A stretch of DNA of 44,852 nt from Candidatus Delongbacteria bacterium (GTDB taxonomy: Bacteria; UBA4055). Of the stretch, positions 15,522-23,810 are shown piece after piece; within the stretch, counting starts at the first letter, position 1; each line of letters begins with the position of its first letter. The translations under genes and the position numbers were made by a program. The stretch is taken from positions 1 through 44,852 of the forward strand of contig SLFX01000023.1 of assembly GCA_007124045.1 (NCBI GenBank), given 5' to 3'. The notes beneath the pieces were generated by a model that ran no database searches, was not told the origin of the DNA, and saw only the letters and a list, made by a program, of their open reading frames with translations.

Positions 15522-16502
15522 ATGAAACCGCCTTATGATATTACACCGGAGATTTTAAATCTGATAGCTTCGGCTTCTGAAAAACTCGGCGAGATCAACG
15601 CTTCTCATCTTTACAGACCTTCGCCTCAGCTCAGGCGCGAGAACAGGATCAGGACGGTTCAGTCCTCCGTAGCTATTGAAGGAAATTCTCTTTCGCTTGA
15701 TCAGGTTACGGCTATATTTGACGGCAAAAAGGTCACCGGCCCTAAGACAGATATTCTTGAAGTTAAAAACGCGATTGAACTTTATAAAAGGATTTCTGAG
15801 TTTGATCCTTATTCTCTATCTTCATTTCTGAAAGCTCATTCTGTGCTTATGAAAGGGCTGGCGGGCGATCCGGGAAAATTCAGAAGCGGTTCTCTCGGGA
15901 TAGTCAAAGGGGCAGAGGTAATGCACATAGCTCCGCCGGGCGACAGAGTCAAATTTTTGATGAGTGATCTGTTCAAGTATCTGAAAAATGTAAAAGATTC
16001 AGTTTTAATTAAAAGCTGCGTATTTCACTATGAAACAGAGTTCATTCATCCATTTAGTGACGGTAACGGCAGAATAGGCAGATTCTGGCAGACTTTGATA
16101 CTCTGCGGTAAGTATCCTGTTTTCGAGTATCTGCCGATAGAAAGCATTATAAAGGAAAAACAACAGCGTTATTATGATGTTCTTTCTGCCTGCGATAAGG
16201 AAGGAAAGTCAACAAAATTCATAGAGTTCATGCTCGGGATTATTGTTTCTGAACTTGAGAAAATACTGATCAACGAAACAAAAGTAATGAGTTCTGAAGA
16301 CAGATTATGTGCGGCTAAACAGAAATTTGGAGAAAAAGAGTTTTCGAGAAAAGAATATCTGCGTTTATTTAAGAACATATCCCCGGCAACTGCAAGCAGG
16401 GATCTGAAAGCGGGCAGTGTTTCAGGTCTGCTTTTGAAAAAAGGTGACAAGAATAGAGCAGTTTATCTGTTTGATGATGATTTGTTTGAATATATGACAT
16501 AG
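15522..16502 (+). CDS. Class II Fic protein (AMP transferase)
   Basis: A 326-residue Fic-family protein. The active-site motif is HPFSDGNGRIGR near residues 176-187, matching HPFx(D/E)GNGRxxR with the catalytic His. An N-terminal autoinhibitory motif of the (S/T)xxxE(G/N) type is seen as SVAIEG at residues 49-54, which makes this class II (self-inhibited). The C-terminal 60 residues (FSRKEYLRLFKNISPATASRDL) look like a winged helix. It should transfer AMP, or possibly another nucleotide, to a protein target or to itself. GGAGG lies six bases upstream of the ATG. It is monocistronic by context. Confidence 0.93.
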   Translation: MKPPYDITPEILNLIASASEKLGEINASHLYRPSPQLRRENRIRTVQSSVAIEGNSLSLDQVTAIFDGKKVTGPKTDILEVKNAIELYKRISEFDPYSLSSFLKAHSVLMKGLAGDPGKFRSGSLGIVKGAEVMHIAPPGDRVKFLMSDLFKYLKNVKDSVLIKSCVFHYETEFIHPFSDGNGRIGRFWQTLILCGKYPVFEYLPIESIIKEKQQRYYDVLSACDKEGKSTKFIEFMLGIIVSELEKILINETKVMSSEDRLCAAKQKFGEKEFSRKEYLRLFKNISPATASRDLKAGSVSGLLLKKGDKNRAVYLFDDDLFEYMT

Positions 16503-16506
16503 AGCA

Positions 16507-16535
16507 TTGTTGGAAAGTGTATAACTGCTTATTCT
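16507..16535 (+). promoter_or_regulatory. Putative promoter of the radical SAM/selenoprotein operon
   Basis: TTGTTG (16507-16512), 17 bp, TATTCT (16530-16535), directly after the fic stop and upstream of the DUF547 gene. It is the only promoter-like gap before a run of closely spaced genes extending to about 23.8 kb. Confidence 0.45.
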
Positions 16536-16556
16536 TAAAAGAAAAAGGAGACTGTG

Positions 16557-17324
16557 ATGTACAAAGTATCCTGTTTCATGTATTATCTGATGTTTGTTTT
16601 ACTGCTTCCGTTCATGTTCGCTTATGCAGACAGACCTGAGATTGATTTTGATCACGGTATGTTTGATTCTGTACTTAATAAATATGTCAGTAACGGACTT
16701 GTTGATTATAAGGCACTCAAATCGGACAGAAAAGAACTTGATGAGTATTTGAATAAATTGGCAGGTCTGGGCGCGAATGATTTTAAAAAAATGACGGAGA
16801 CGCATCAGCTTGCATACCTGATAAATCTATATAACGCCGAAACCTTAAGGCTGATAATTGATAACTATCCCGTTAGAGGTATCAGAAGCATCGGAGGTTT
16901 TTTCAAAAGTCCGTGGAGTTTGCCTGTTGTTTCGCTTTTCGGCAAGAAAATCAGTCTGGACGATCTGGAGCACGAGATTATCAGGGTAAATTATGATGAG
17001 CCCAGAATTCACGCTGCCCTTGTCTGTGCTGCAATAGGATGTCCGGAGCTGAGGAATGAAGCATACAGAGGCGGCGATTTGGACAGTCAGCTTGAATCTC
17101 AGATGAGAGGCTTTATGGGAGATTTAAACAAAAACAGCCTCGATATGTCTAAAAGGACTGCTAATCTTTCTCCGATATACAAGTGGTATTCCGAGGATTT
17201 CGAGAAAAAGACAACACTGCTTGACTATTTAAGAAACTACTGGCCTTTTGATGTTTCTGAAGTGAATTTTAAGGGCTGGAGGATCAGATATACTAAATAC
17301 GACTGGAGTCTTAATGAAAAATAA
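16557..17324 (+). CDS. Exported DUF547 protein
   Basis: A 255-residue protein with an N-terminal signal peptide (YLMFVLLLPFMFAYA) and a DUF547 domain (HQLAYLINLYNAETLRLI, then HAALVCAAIGCPELR, then SPIYKWYSEDF). DUF547 proteins are envelope or secreted, of unknown biochemistry; the Cys and His residues in the conserved blocks suggest an enzyme. ATG 16557 is better spaced from AGGAG than the GTG at 16554. It overlaps the TVP38 gene by 11 bp and heads the putative operon. DUF547 genes often sit near rSAM/seleno-domain clusters, as I recall, which supports a shared pathway. Confidence 0.85.
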   Translation: MYKVSCFMYYLMFVLLLPFMFAYADRPEIDFDHGMFDSVLNKYVSNGLVDYKALKSDRKELDEYLNKLAGLGANDFKKMTETHQLAYLINLYNAETLRLIIDNYPVRGIRSIGGFFKSPWSLPVVSLFGKKISLDDLEHEIIRVNYDEPRIHAALVCAAIGCPELRNEAYRGGDLDSQLESQMRGFMGDLNKNSLDMSKRTANLSPIYKWYSEDFEKKTTLLDYLRNYWPFDVSEVNFKGWRIRYTKYDWSLNEK

Positions 17325-18036
17325 ATTTAAGGTCATCGCATGGGTGCTTGTACTTGCGGTCGTTATCATCCTCTTTCGCGTGTTTAACATACAGGATCAT
17401 CTCGCTAACATTCTTTCACGGATAGAAGATCTCGGGGTCGCAGGATATTTTGTATATATCCTTTTGTATATTGCTGCATGCGTTTTTCTGCTTCCCGGAT
17501 CGGTACTGACTTTAGGTGCAGGTTTTATATACGGTGTGGGCAAAGGGTCTGTTCTTGTTTCAGCAGCCTCAACTCTCGGGGCATCAGCGGCTTTTATCAT
17601 TGGAAGATATTTCGCCAGAGATATGGTAAGAAAAAAGATAGATTCTAAAAAGAGTTTCAAAGATATTGATGAAGCTGTTTCCAAAGAGGGCAGTAAGATA
17701 GTATTTCTTCTGAGGCTTTCTCCGGTTTTTCCTTTTAATATTCTCAATTATTCTCTCGGGCTTACAGGCATCAGATTCAGAGATTATTTTTTCGCTTCGT
17801 GGATAGGCATGATACCGGGAACAATGATGTTCGTTTATCTCGGTTCCCTCGCAGGCAGTCTTGCGTCTGTCGGTACGGATCAGGGCAGCGGACGGTCTGC
17901 TGCGGAATGGACACTTTACGGAGCCGGACTTGCAGCTACTGTCGCAGTGACTGTTTTTATAACTAAGATCGCACGAAATGCTTTAAATAGAAAATTACCG
18001 TTAAAGGACGGGGGAATGAATGAAGAACGGGTATGA
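17314..18036 (+). CDS. TVP38/TMEM64 family membrane protein
   Basis: A 240-residue polytopic protein of the DedA-related TVP38/TMEM64 (SNARE-associated) family. Hydrophobic segments lie at about 7-25, 45-80, 85-100, 130-150, 160-185 and 200-220. The family signature LLPGSVLTLGAGFIYG and the re-entrant loop RLSPVFPFNILNYSLGLTGI are clear. Members act as lipid scramblases or ion-coupled transporters; the substrate here is unknown. GGAG precedes the ATG inside the DUF547 gene, and the end overlaps the flavoenzyme gene by 17 bp. Confidence 0.92.
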   Translation: MKNKFKVIAWVLVLAVVIILFRVFNIQDHLANILSRIEDLGVAGYFVYILLYIAACVFLLPGSVLTLGAGFIYGVGKGSVLVSAASTLGASAAFIIGRYFARDMVRKKIDSKKSFKDIDEAVSKEGSKIVFLLRLSPVFPFNILNYSLGLTGIRFRDYFFASWIGMIPGTMMFVYLGSLAGSLASVGTDQGSGRSAAEWTLYGAGLAATVAVTVFITKIARNALNRKLPLKDGGMNEERV

Positions 18037-19456
18037 TTATGATGTTGCGGTAATTGGCGGAGGCGGCGCGGGTCTTTCAGCTGCTCTTACAGCTTCCGGA
18101 TTCGGGAAAAAGACTGTTATCATCGAAAAGAACAAAACCGGAGGCGAGTGTACATGGTCGGGATGCATACCGACCAAGTCTCTTATCCATATTGCTCGTG
18201 GAGTTTCAGATTTCCGTACTCTTACTAAATTCTACGGACTTTCGGAAGAGTTTCTGAACAAAAAACCGGAAGGCGTACTCGATGAGGTCAGAAAGATCAT
18301 TTACAGGGTGTATTCCGGAGAAGATCCTGAAGCTCTTAAACAAAAAGGTATTGATGTAATACAAGAGGAAGCGCTTTTAAAAGACAGCACAACGATCTCA
18401 GTAGGCAACAAAACAATAAAAGCAAAAAAAATAATTCTCGCACTGGGGTCTTCACCGATCATACCCCGACTTAAAGGTCTCACATCAAATGACTGCCTGA
18501 CCAATGAGAATTTTTTTATGCAGAAAGAACTCCCTTCTTCGCTTATAATTCTGGGTGGAGGGCCTATCGGATCGGAACTTGCCCTTGCATCTTCAAGGCT
18601 CGGATGCAAAGTTACGATTGTTCAGTCGGGTCAATCTATACTTGCCCGTGAAGACAGAGAGCTTACCGCTTTACTGATGAAAAGGTTCATTGAGGAAGGT
18701 ATAGTTATCGAAACCGACTCCAGAGCATCGGAATTTCGAAAGAACGGCGATGAAGTCGAACTTGATATAAAAACATCATCAGGCGTAAAAAAGACATTGA
18801 AAGCCGATGCCCTTTTGTGCGCAACGGGAAGGTCGCCCAACACATCGGGAGCAGGACTTGATGAAGCGGGAGTAAAATATTCCAGAGACGGTATAATAAC
18901 AGATAAGTTTCTCCGTACATCTGTTCCCGGAGTATTTGCATGCGGGGATGTCGTCGGTCCGTACAGATTCAGTCATGTCTCAGGCAAAGAAGGTGTTACA
19001 GCCGCTCTGAACGCAATTCTTCCCTTCAAAACAGCAATGGATTATTCATCTGTGCTTTGGACAACCTTCACCGATCCGGAATTGAGCCGGTTAGGTTTAA
19101 CTTTTGAGGAAGCTTTAGAAAAATTTGGAAACAGGATCAGGCTTATTAAAATACCGTTTTCAGATATAGAGAGGGCAGTTACAGAGAATAGAACGGAAGG
19201 CATTGCCAAGTTCGTGCTTGACAGAAAAAACATGATACTCGGGGTTCACATACTCGGAGTTTCGGCGGGTGAGATCATGCACGAAGCCGCTCTTTTAAAA
19301 AGATCCGGAAAGCCGCTTTCATACGCAAGAAAATATATGCACGCATATCCCGGATACTCCGATATTATTGCCAAAGCGGCACAAAAAGCTTATATTGAGA
19401 GTATAAATGACAATCTGATCGTAAAAATTATCAAGTATCTCAAAAAAGGAGTATAA
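18020..19456 (+). CDS. Mercuric-reductase-like pyridine nucleotide-disulfide oxidoreductase
   Basis: A 478-residue FAD enzyme. GGGGAGLSAAL (residues 13-23) binds FAD, CTWSGC (Cys44 and Cys49) is the redox disulfide, GGGPIGSELA binds NAD(P)H, and the C-terminal dimerisation domain carries the HAYPGYSDI segment with its catalytic histidine. It lacks the N-terminal MerA heavy-metal domain and the C-terminal Cys pair of true mercuric reductase, so it is neither MerA nor, by context, a lipoamide dehydrogenase. Its position between TVP38 and the ArsS-type radical SAM gene suggests a reductase for that pathway (inferred). It ends directly before the next ATG. Confidence 0.9.
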   Translation: MKNGYDYDVAVIGGGGAGLSAALTASGFGKKTVIIEKNKTGGECTWSGCIPTKSLIHIARGVSDFRTLTKFYGLSEEFLNKKPEGVLDEVRKIIYRVYSGEDPEALKQKGIDVIQEEALLKDSTTISVGNKTIKAKKIILALGSSPIIPRLKGLTSNDCLTNENFFMQKELPSSLIILGGGPIGSELALASSRLGCKVTIVQSGQSILAREDRELTALLMKRFIEEGIVIETDSRASEFRKNGDEVELDIKTSSGVKKTLKADALLCATGRSPNTSGAGLDEAGVKYSRDGIITDKFLRTSVPGVFACGDVVGPYRFSHVSGKEGVTAALNAILPFKTAMDYSSVLWTTFTDPELSRLGLTFEEALEKFGNRIRLIKIPFSDIERAVTENRTEGIAKFVLDRKNMILGVHILGVSAGEIMHEAALLKRSGKPLSYARKYMHAYPGYSDIIAKAAQKAYIESINDNLIVKIIKYLKKGV

Positions 19457-20482
19457 ATGGGCGAAGGATCTTGTAAGCAGGATACGGTTAAATGCGTAAT
19501 TGACAGGGCGCAATTCAATGCGGGTGAAATGCATTTTAAACAAACGCTCGAATCAAATTCGGTGATCATAGATAAGTCGGATAAAATAGAAATACTTCAG
19601 CTGAACATCACCCGGAAATGCAATCTTAATTGCAATCACTGCCATGTAAGATCGGGGCCTGACAGGACAGAAAATATGAGTGATGAAGTTTTAGAAAAAT
19701 GCATAGAGCTGGCTCACTGCTCTTCCGTGGGAACAATAGACATAACCGGCGGATCACCTGAAATGCATCCGGGTATAGAATTTCTGATAAAAGAACTGTC
19801 AAAAACTAAAAAGCGGCTTCTTGTAAGATCGAACCTTGCTATTCTCACCGAACCGGGATATGAAAGGTTTTATGATATTTATAAAGACAATAGAGTCGAA
19901 ATAATCGGTTCTTTCCCTCACTATTCAAAGGAAGAATTCGAAAGTCAGAGAGGCCTCAGGGTTTTTGATAAGTGTATTGAAGCTTTGAAAATGCTGAACA
20001 GTATCGGGTACGGCCAAAAAGGTTCAGGTCTTATTCTTGATCTTGTTTACAATCCTTCCGGGGCTTTCATGCCCGGTGATCAAAGTCTGTTAGAAAACGA
20101 ATTCAAAATGAGGCTGAAAGAACAGTTCGATCTTAATTTTAATAATCTTTTCTGCATGACCAATATGCCTGTAGGAAGATTTCTTGACTCTCTTACCGAA
20201 AACGGAAATTATGAAGACTACATCGCAGAACTTGTTAACTCTTTTAATCCGGCAGCCGCACAGGGAGTAATGTGCAGGAATACTTTGAGCGTTGGTCCTG
20301 ATGGGGGAATATACAATTGCGACTTCAACCAGATGATGGAATTAGGTACTTCAGTAAAGGGAGCGAGAAATGTGTCCGGGCTTGAATGCGGCGATCTTGA
20401 AAATGTCAGAATTATTACCGCAAATCACTGTTACGGCTGTACGGCAGGCAGTGGATCAGGCTGACAGGGATCAGCTTCATAG
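19457..20482 (+). CDS. arsS: ArsS-type radical SAM protein, probable selenoprotein (UGA at 20462)
   Basis: A radical SAM enzyme with the cluster motif CNLNCNHC (Cys55, 59, 62) and a cysteine-rich C-terminus (VMCRN, IYNCDFN, NHCYGCTAGSGSG). It belongs to the family annotated as arsenosugar biosynthesis radical SAM (seleno)protein ArsS, formerly the rSAM/SeCys family. The ORF track stops at UGA 20462-20464. Reading through it gives CTAGSGSG-U-QGSAS and a UAG at 20480. Homologs, as I recall, have Cys or Sec exactly after the CTAGxGSS run, so UGA probably encodes selenocysteine at position 336. AAGGAG precedes the ATG, which is one base after the flavoenzyme stop. If UGA is a true stop, the CDS is 19457-20464. 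Confidence 0.85.
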
Positions 20483-20489
20483 TTATGAA
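20458..20489 (+). promoter_or_regulatory. Candidate SECIS-like hairpins around the in-frame UGA
   Basis: Two small hairpins are possible. AGGCUGA (20458-20464) can pair with UCAGCUU (20471-20477) around the loop CAGGGA, placing UGA in the stem. UUCAU (20476-20480) can pair with AUGAA (20485-20489) around AGUU, giving an apical loop with G in its second position about 18 nt after UGA. The two are mutually exclusive, and the second contains the next gene's start codon. Neither is proof of a SECIS element. Confidence 0.35.
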
Positions 20490-21792
20490 AAGAAAAATAA
20501 TATTGATAACGAGATACCCCGAGCCGGGAAAATGCAAGCAGAGACTGTCAATTCTTGCTGGAGAAGCAAATGCCGCGCATATTCAGAAGATTATGATCAT
20601 GACAATACTCGAATCCTGCAGGGAATACCTTTCAACAGATCCGGCGGCCTTAGAGGTTTGTTACACGGGGGCGTCAGAGGAAAAAATGAGGTCAATATGC
20701 GGAGATGCTCTTTACAAAGAACAGACTGAAGGAGATCTCGGATCTAAACTGAGTACAGCATTCGAAAGATCCTTCGATGAAGGATATTCTGAGGTTCTGG
20801 CAATAGGAACAGATATTCCTGATATTTCATTAGCTGTGATCCAATCGGCTTTTGATTCTTTAAAAACAAATGATATTGTTGTCGGACCTGCTTATGACGG
20901 CGGATACTATCTTATCGGAATGAAATCGGGCCATCCGAAACTGTTTACGCAAGAAATTCCATGGGGCGGAGACAGAGTGTTTGAAAAAACGCTCAGGATC
21001 GCAGGAAAAAGGTCACTTTCGGCAGGTGTTTTAAAAAAATTACTAGATATTGACCGTCCCGAAGATATATTCAGGATAAATAATCCGAAGATCGTAAATG
21101 ATCTTCCAAATCCGCTGATCTCTGTTATAATTCCGGTGCTGAACGAGGAAAAATACCTGGCAGGAACTCTCGAATTTTTCAGAGACAGAAAAAATATTGA
21201 GGTCATAGTTTCAGACGGGGGCAGCACTGACGGTACTGTCGGGATTGCCGAGAGATTCAGCTGCAAAGTTATAAGATCAGATAAGGGCAGGGCCGTTCAG
21301 CAGAATTCAGGAGCTGCTGCCGCAGGCTCATCCGTACTGCTTTTTCTTCATGCAGATACAATTCTGCCGCAAGATTTCGAATACGAAGTGTTTAAAACTC
21401 TTTCGGCGAAAAAAACAGCCTGCGGGGCCTTTAACTTGAAGATAAGCGGTAAAAAGAAACACCTTCTATTTGTAAGTCTTCTTATTAACATCAGAAGCAC
21501 TTTGTTCGGATCTCCATATGGAGATCAGGCACTATTTATGACGAAAAGGACATTTGAAAAAGCAGAAGGATTCAAAGAACTTTTTATTATGGAGGATTAC
21601 GAATTTGTTTCAAGGTTAAAAAAGACCGGCAGGATAAGAATATCGAGGAAAAAAGTGATAACATCAGGCAGAAGATGGGATACTGTTGGTTTGTTGAGGA
21701 CATTTTTTATCAATATGAAGATGAGAATATTGTTTCATGCGGGAACAGATTCCGAAAAACTCCGTAGAATTTACTATAAACAAAGGATTTGA
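20485..21792 (+). CDS. Fused glycosyltransferase: TIGR04282-like plus TIGR04283-like domains
   Basis: A 435-residue two-domain protein. Residues 1-205 match the nucleotidyltransferase-like TIGR04282 group (ITRYPEPGKCKQRL, GDLGSKLSTAFERSF, GTDIPDIS, GPAYDGGYYLIGMK). Residues 208-435 are a GT2 glycosyltransferase of the TIGR04283 group (ISVIIPVLNEEKYL, VIVSDGGSTDGTV, FLHADTILP, SPYGDQALFM). Both groups are known as partners of the rSAM/SeCys (ArsS) family and are usually separate genes; here they are one polypeptide. The ATG is two bases after the UAG that ends the Sec extension, with only a weak AGGGA 14 bases upstream, so translation is probably coupled to upstream readthrough or termination. 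Confidence 0.9.
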   Translation: MKRKIILITRYPEPGKCKQRLSILAGEANAAHIQKIMIMTILESCREYLSTDPAALEVCYTGASEEKMRSICGDALYKEQTEGDLGSKLSTAFERSFDEGYSEVLAIGTDIPDISLAVIQSAFDSLKTNDIVVGPAYDGGYYLIGMKSGHPKLFTQEIPWGGDRVFEKTLRIAGKRSLSAGVLKKLLDIDRPEDIFRINNPKIVNDLPNPLISVIIPVLNEEKYLAGTLEFFRDRKNIEVIVSDGGSTDGTVGIAERFSCKVIRSDKGRAVQQNSGAAAAGSSVLLFLHADTILPQDFEYEVFKTLSAKKTACGAFNLKISGKKKHLLFVSLLINIRSTLFGSPYGDQALFMTKRTFEKAEGFKELFIMEDYEFVSRLKKTGRIRISRKKVITSGRRWDTVGLLRTFFINMKMRILFHAGTDSEKLRRIYYKQRI

Positions 21793-21793
21793 G

Positions 21794-22354
21794 ATGCCGA
21801 GAATAAAAGTTATTGAACATGAAGATGCGCAGGGAGATTTAAAAGAAGTATATGATAGCCTGTTAAAAAGCAGAGGAAAGCTCGCGGCCGTTCATAAAAT
21901 CCAGAGCCTGAGGCCGAAAAGCATCACTGCACACATGGACCTTTACATGGAAATTATGTTTTCGCGTTCTGAGCTTTCGAGGGCACAGAGGGAAATGATA
22001 GGGGTAGTAGTATCATATGCGAACGGATGCAAATACTGCACAAGGCATCATGCTCATGCGCTGAACTTCTACTGGAAAGATGATATCAAGACGGAAAAGC
22101 TCATAAACGGCAATTTTACAGATATTCTGTCTGAAAGCGACAGAGTCCTCTGTGATCTTGCGTTAAGTCTGACCCTTGAACCGGGTAAACATGAAAAAAA
22201 CGATTTTATAGAGGTACTCAAAGAGCGTGGATATAGCGATGAGGCTGTTCTTGATGTAGTTCTGGTGATATCGTATTTTAATTTCGTGAACAGAATAGTC
22301 CTTTCACTTGGTGTTGCTTTTGATGAGAATGAAGCCAAGGGATATAATTACTGA
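21794..22354 (+). CDS. Carboxymuconolactone decarboxylase/AhpD-like peroxidase-related protein
   Basis: A 186-residue all-helical protein of the CMD/AhpD superfamily. The redox motif is CKYCTRHHAHAL (Cys79, Cys82 with the following His), typical of alkylhydroperoxidase-like proteins of the peroxidase-related subgroup. ATG 21794 has AAAGGA six bases upstream and follows the glycosyltransferase stop by one base; the ORF-track start at 21737 lies inside that gene. CMD proteins are recurrent neighbours of ArsS-type radical SAM genes, which supports a role in this pathway, probably thiol redox or peroxide reduction (inferred). Confidence 0.9.
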   Translation: MPRIKVIEHEDAQGDLKEVYDSLLKSRGKLAAVHKIQSLRPKSITAHMDLYMEIMFSRSELSRAQREMIGVVVSYANGCKYCTRHHAHALNFYWKDDIKTEKLINGNFTDILSESDRVLCDLALSLTLEPGKHEKNDFIEVLKERGYSDEAVLDVVLVISYFNFVNRIVLSLGVAFDENEAKGYNY

Positions 22355-22376
22355 TGAATAAATCAAGGGGTGAATA

Positions 22377-22814
22377 ATGAGAGCATTGAGATCTGCTGTG
22401 CTTATAGTTATGTGGTCGGCATCGGTTCTTTTCGCAGTTTGCGGCAATGAAAAAGGTACGGAGCCTTACGGGTTGAGTGTTGAGGAGTTCGCATTAATCC
22501 TTTCGGCGCAGGAAAGTATTCCCAACGACAGTATTTTTGTTATGGATTTCCGTACGCCGCAGGAGTTTATGGCCGGAACGGCAATAGGGGCTGTAAATAT
22601 GCCCGTTCAGATACTGGACAGATATATTCCCGAGCTGATAGAAATGAAAAATGAAAAACCGAAGCTTAATTTTATAATATTCTGCAGGACGAACAACCGT
22701 TCATGTCATGCCGCTCAGGTCATGCTGAAGGCCGGGCTGAAGGACATCTACGTTGCTCCGGGATGGCATTTCTGGACAGATGAGAATATGGGCGATCTAG
22801 TGGTAAAAACGTAA
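22377..22814 (+). CDS. Exported rhodanese-domain protein
   Basis: A 145-residue protein with an N-terminal hydrophobic signal (SAVLIVMWSASVLFAVCG; a possible but non-canonical lipobox) and a single rhodanese domain. The catalytic loop is FCRTNNRS with Cys103; VMDFRTPQEFMAGTAIGAVNMP is the typical CDC25-like entry motif. Rhodaneses carry persulfide (or selenide) on that cysteine. Its place after the ArsS-type gene, and before a D-cysteine-desulfhydrase-like gene that could release sulfide, hints at sulfur or selenium handling (inferred). GGGG precedes the ATG. Confidence 0.88.
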   Translation: MRALRSAVLIVMWSASVLFAVCGNEKGTEPYGLSVEEFALILSAQESIPNDSIFVMDFRTPQEFMAGTAIGAVNMPVQILDRYIPELIEMKNEKPKLNFIIFCRTNNRSCHAAQVMLKAGLKDIYVAPGWHFWTDENMGDLVVKT

Positions 22815-22829
22815 TAAAGAAAGTATTTT

Positions 22830-23786
22830 ATGGGAAGAAAAAGAATAAAACTCGGATTTTTTCCGACACCAGTCCTGGAAATGAAAAGGCTTTCTGATCA
22901 TCTTGGAGGACCGAAGCTGTTTGTTAAGAGAGACGATCTTACCGGACTCGCTTTAGGCGGAAACAAGACCCGAAAGCTGGAATATCTTTTCGCTGAAGCC
23001 GTTGCATCAGGATGCGATTCTGTAATAACGGCCGGAGCGGAGCAGTCTAATCACTGCAGGCAAACAGCGGCTGCAGCTGCAGTCTGCGGGCTGGAATGCC
23101 ACCTTGTACTGGGCGGAGCGGAGCCCAATTCTTTAAAAGGTAATCTTCTTCTTGACAATCTTCTGGGAGCAGTTATTCACTGGACAGGAGAGTACAGAAA
23201 AGGCGAGAAGATTCCTGAAATAGTCAAAAACCTTCATAATTCGGGCAAAAAACCGTATGTTATCCCTTACGGAGGTTCAAATCCAACCGGTGCTCTCGGT
23301 TTTGTTGAAGCTGTAAGAGAACTTTCCGCTCAGTGCGATGAATATGAACTTTCATTCTCGCATATCGTTTTTGCATCAAGTTCAGGCGGCACACAGGCGG
23401 GACTTATGGTTGGAAAAGTTCTCTATGATCAGAGATTTGAAATTATCGGGATAGGTATAGACAAAACTGATTCAGGTAACAATTTTTCAAAAAAAATTCT
23501 TGATCTCGCGAATGACTCCGCTAAATTGATTGCTGAAGATATAAGCTTCGTTTCATCCGATGCAACAGTCATCAATGATTATCTCGGAGAAGGTTACGGC
23601 ATAGTTGGTCAGGCCGAAAAAGAAGCGATAAAGCTTCTCGCTGAAAAAGAGGGTATTATTCTTGATCCGGTTTATACAGCAAAGGCTATGGCTGGTCTTA
23701 TCGCTATGATAAACAAAAGAGTTTTCAGTCAGAATGACACTGTTCTTTTCTGGCATACGGGTGGCACTCCGGCTCTATTTACATAA
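22830..23786 (+). CDS. D-cysteine desulfhydrase / ACC deaminase family PLP enzyme
   Basis: A 318-residue fold-type II PLP enzyme. The cofactor lysine is in LGGNKTRKLEYL, the substrate-binding loop is AEQSNHCRQTAAAA, and the phosphate-binding loop is SSSGGTQAG. The family includes D-cysteine desulfhydrase (pyruvate, sulfide and ammonia from D-Cys) and ACC deaminase; sequence reading alone does not separate them, but DcyD-like is the usual case in bacteria of this kind. It lies 15 bp after the rhodanese gene, making it the likely last or next-to-last gene of the operon. Confidence 0.85.
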   Translation: MGRKRIKLGFFPTPVLEMKRLSDHLGGPKLFVKRDDLTGLALGGNKTRKLEYLFAEAVASGCDSVITAGAEQSNHCRQTAAAAAVCGLECHLVLGGAEPNSLKGNLLLDNLLGAVIHWTGEYRKGEKIPEIVKNLHNSGKKPYVIPYGGSNPTGALGFVEAVRELSAQCDEYELSFSHIVFASSSGGTQAGLMVGKVLYDQRFEIIGIGIDKTDSGNNFSKKILDLANDSAKLIAEDISFVSSDATVINDYLGEGYGIVGQAEKEAIKLLAEKEGIILDPVYTAKAMAGLIAMINKRVFSQNDTVLFWHTGGTPALFT

Positions 23787-23810
23787 TTTTATAACAAATC
23801 AGGAAGATTT

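Noticed and set aside
18020-19456. True mercuric reductase (merA)
   Set aside because: The CTWSGC redox site fits the wider family, but the C-terminal cysteine pair and mer neighbours are missing.
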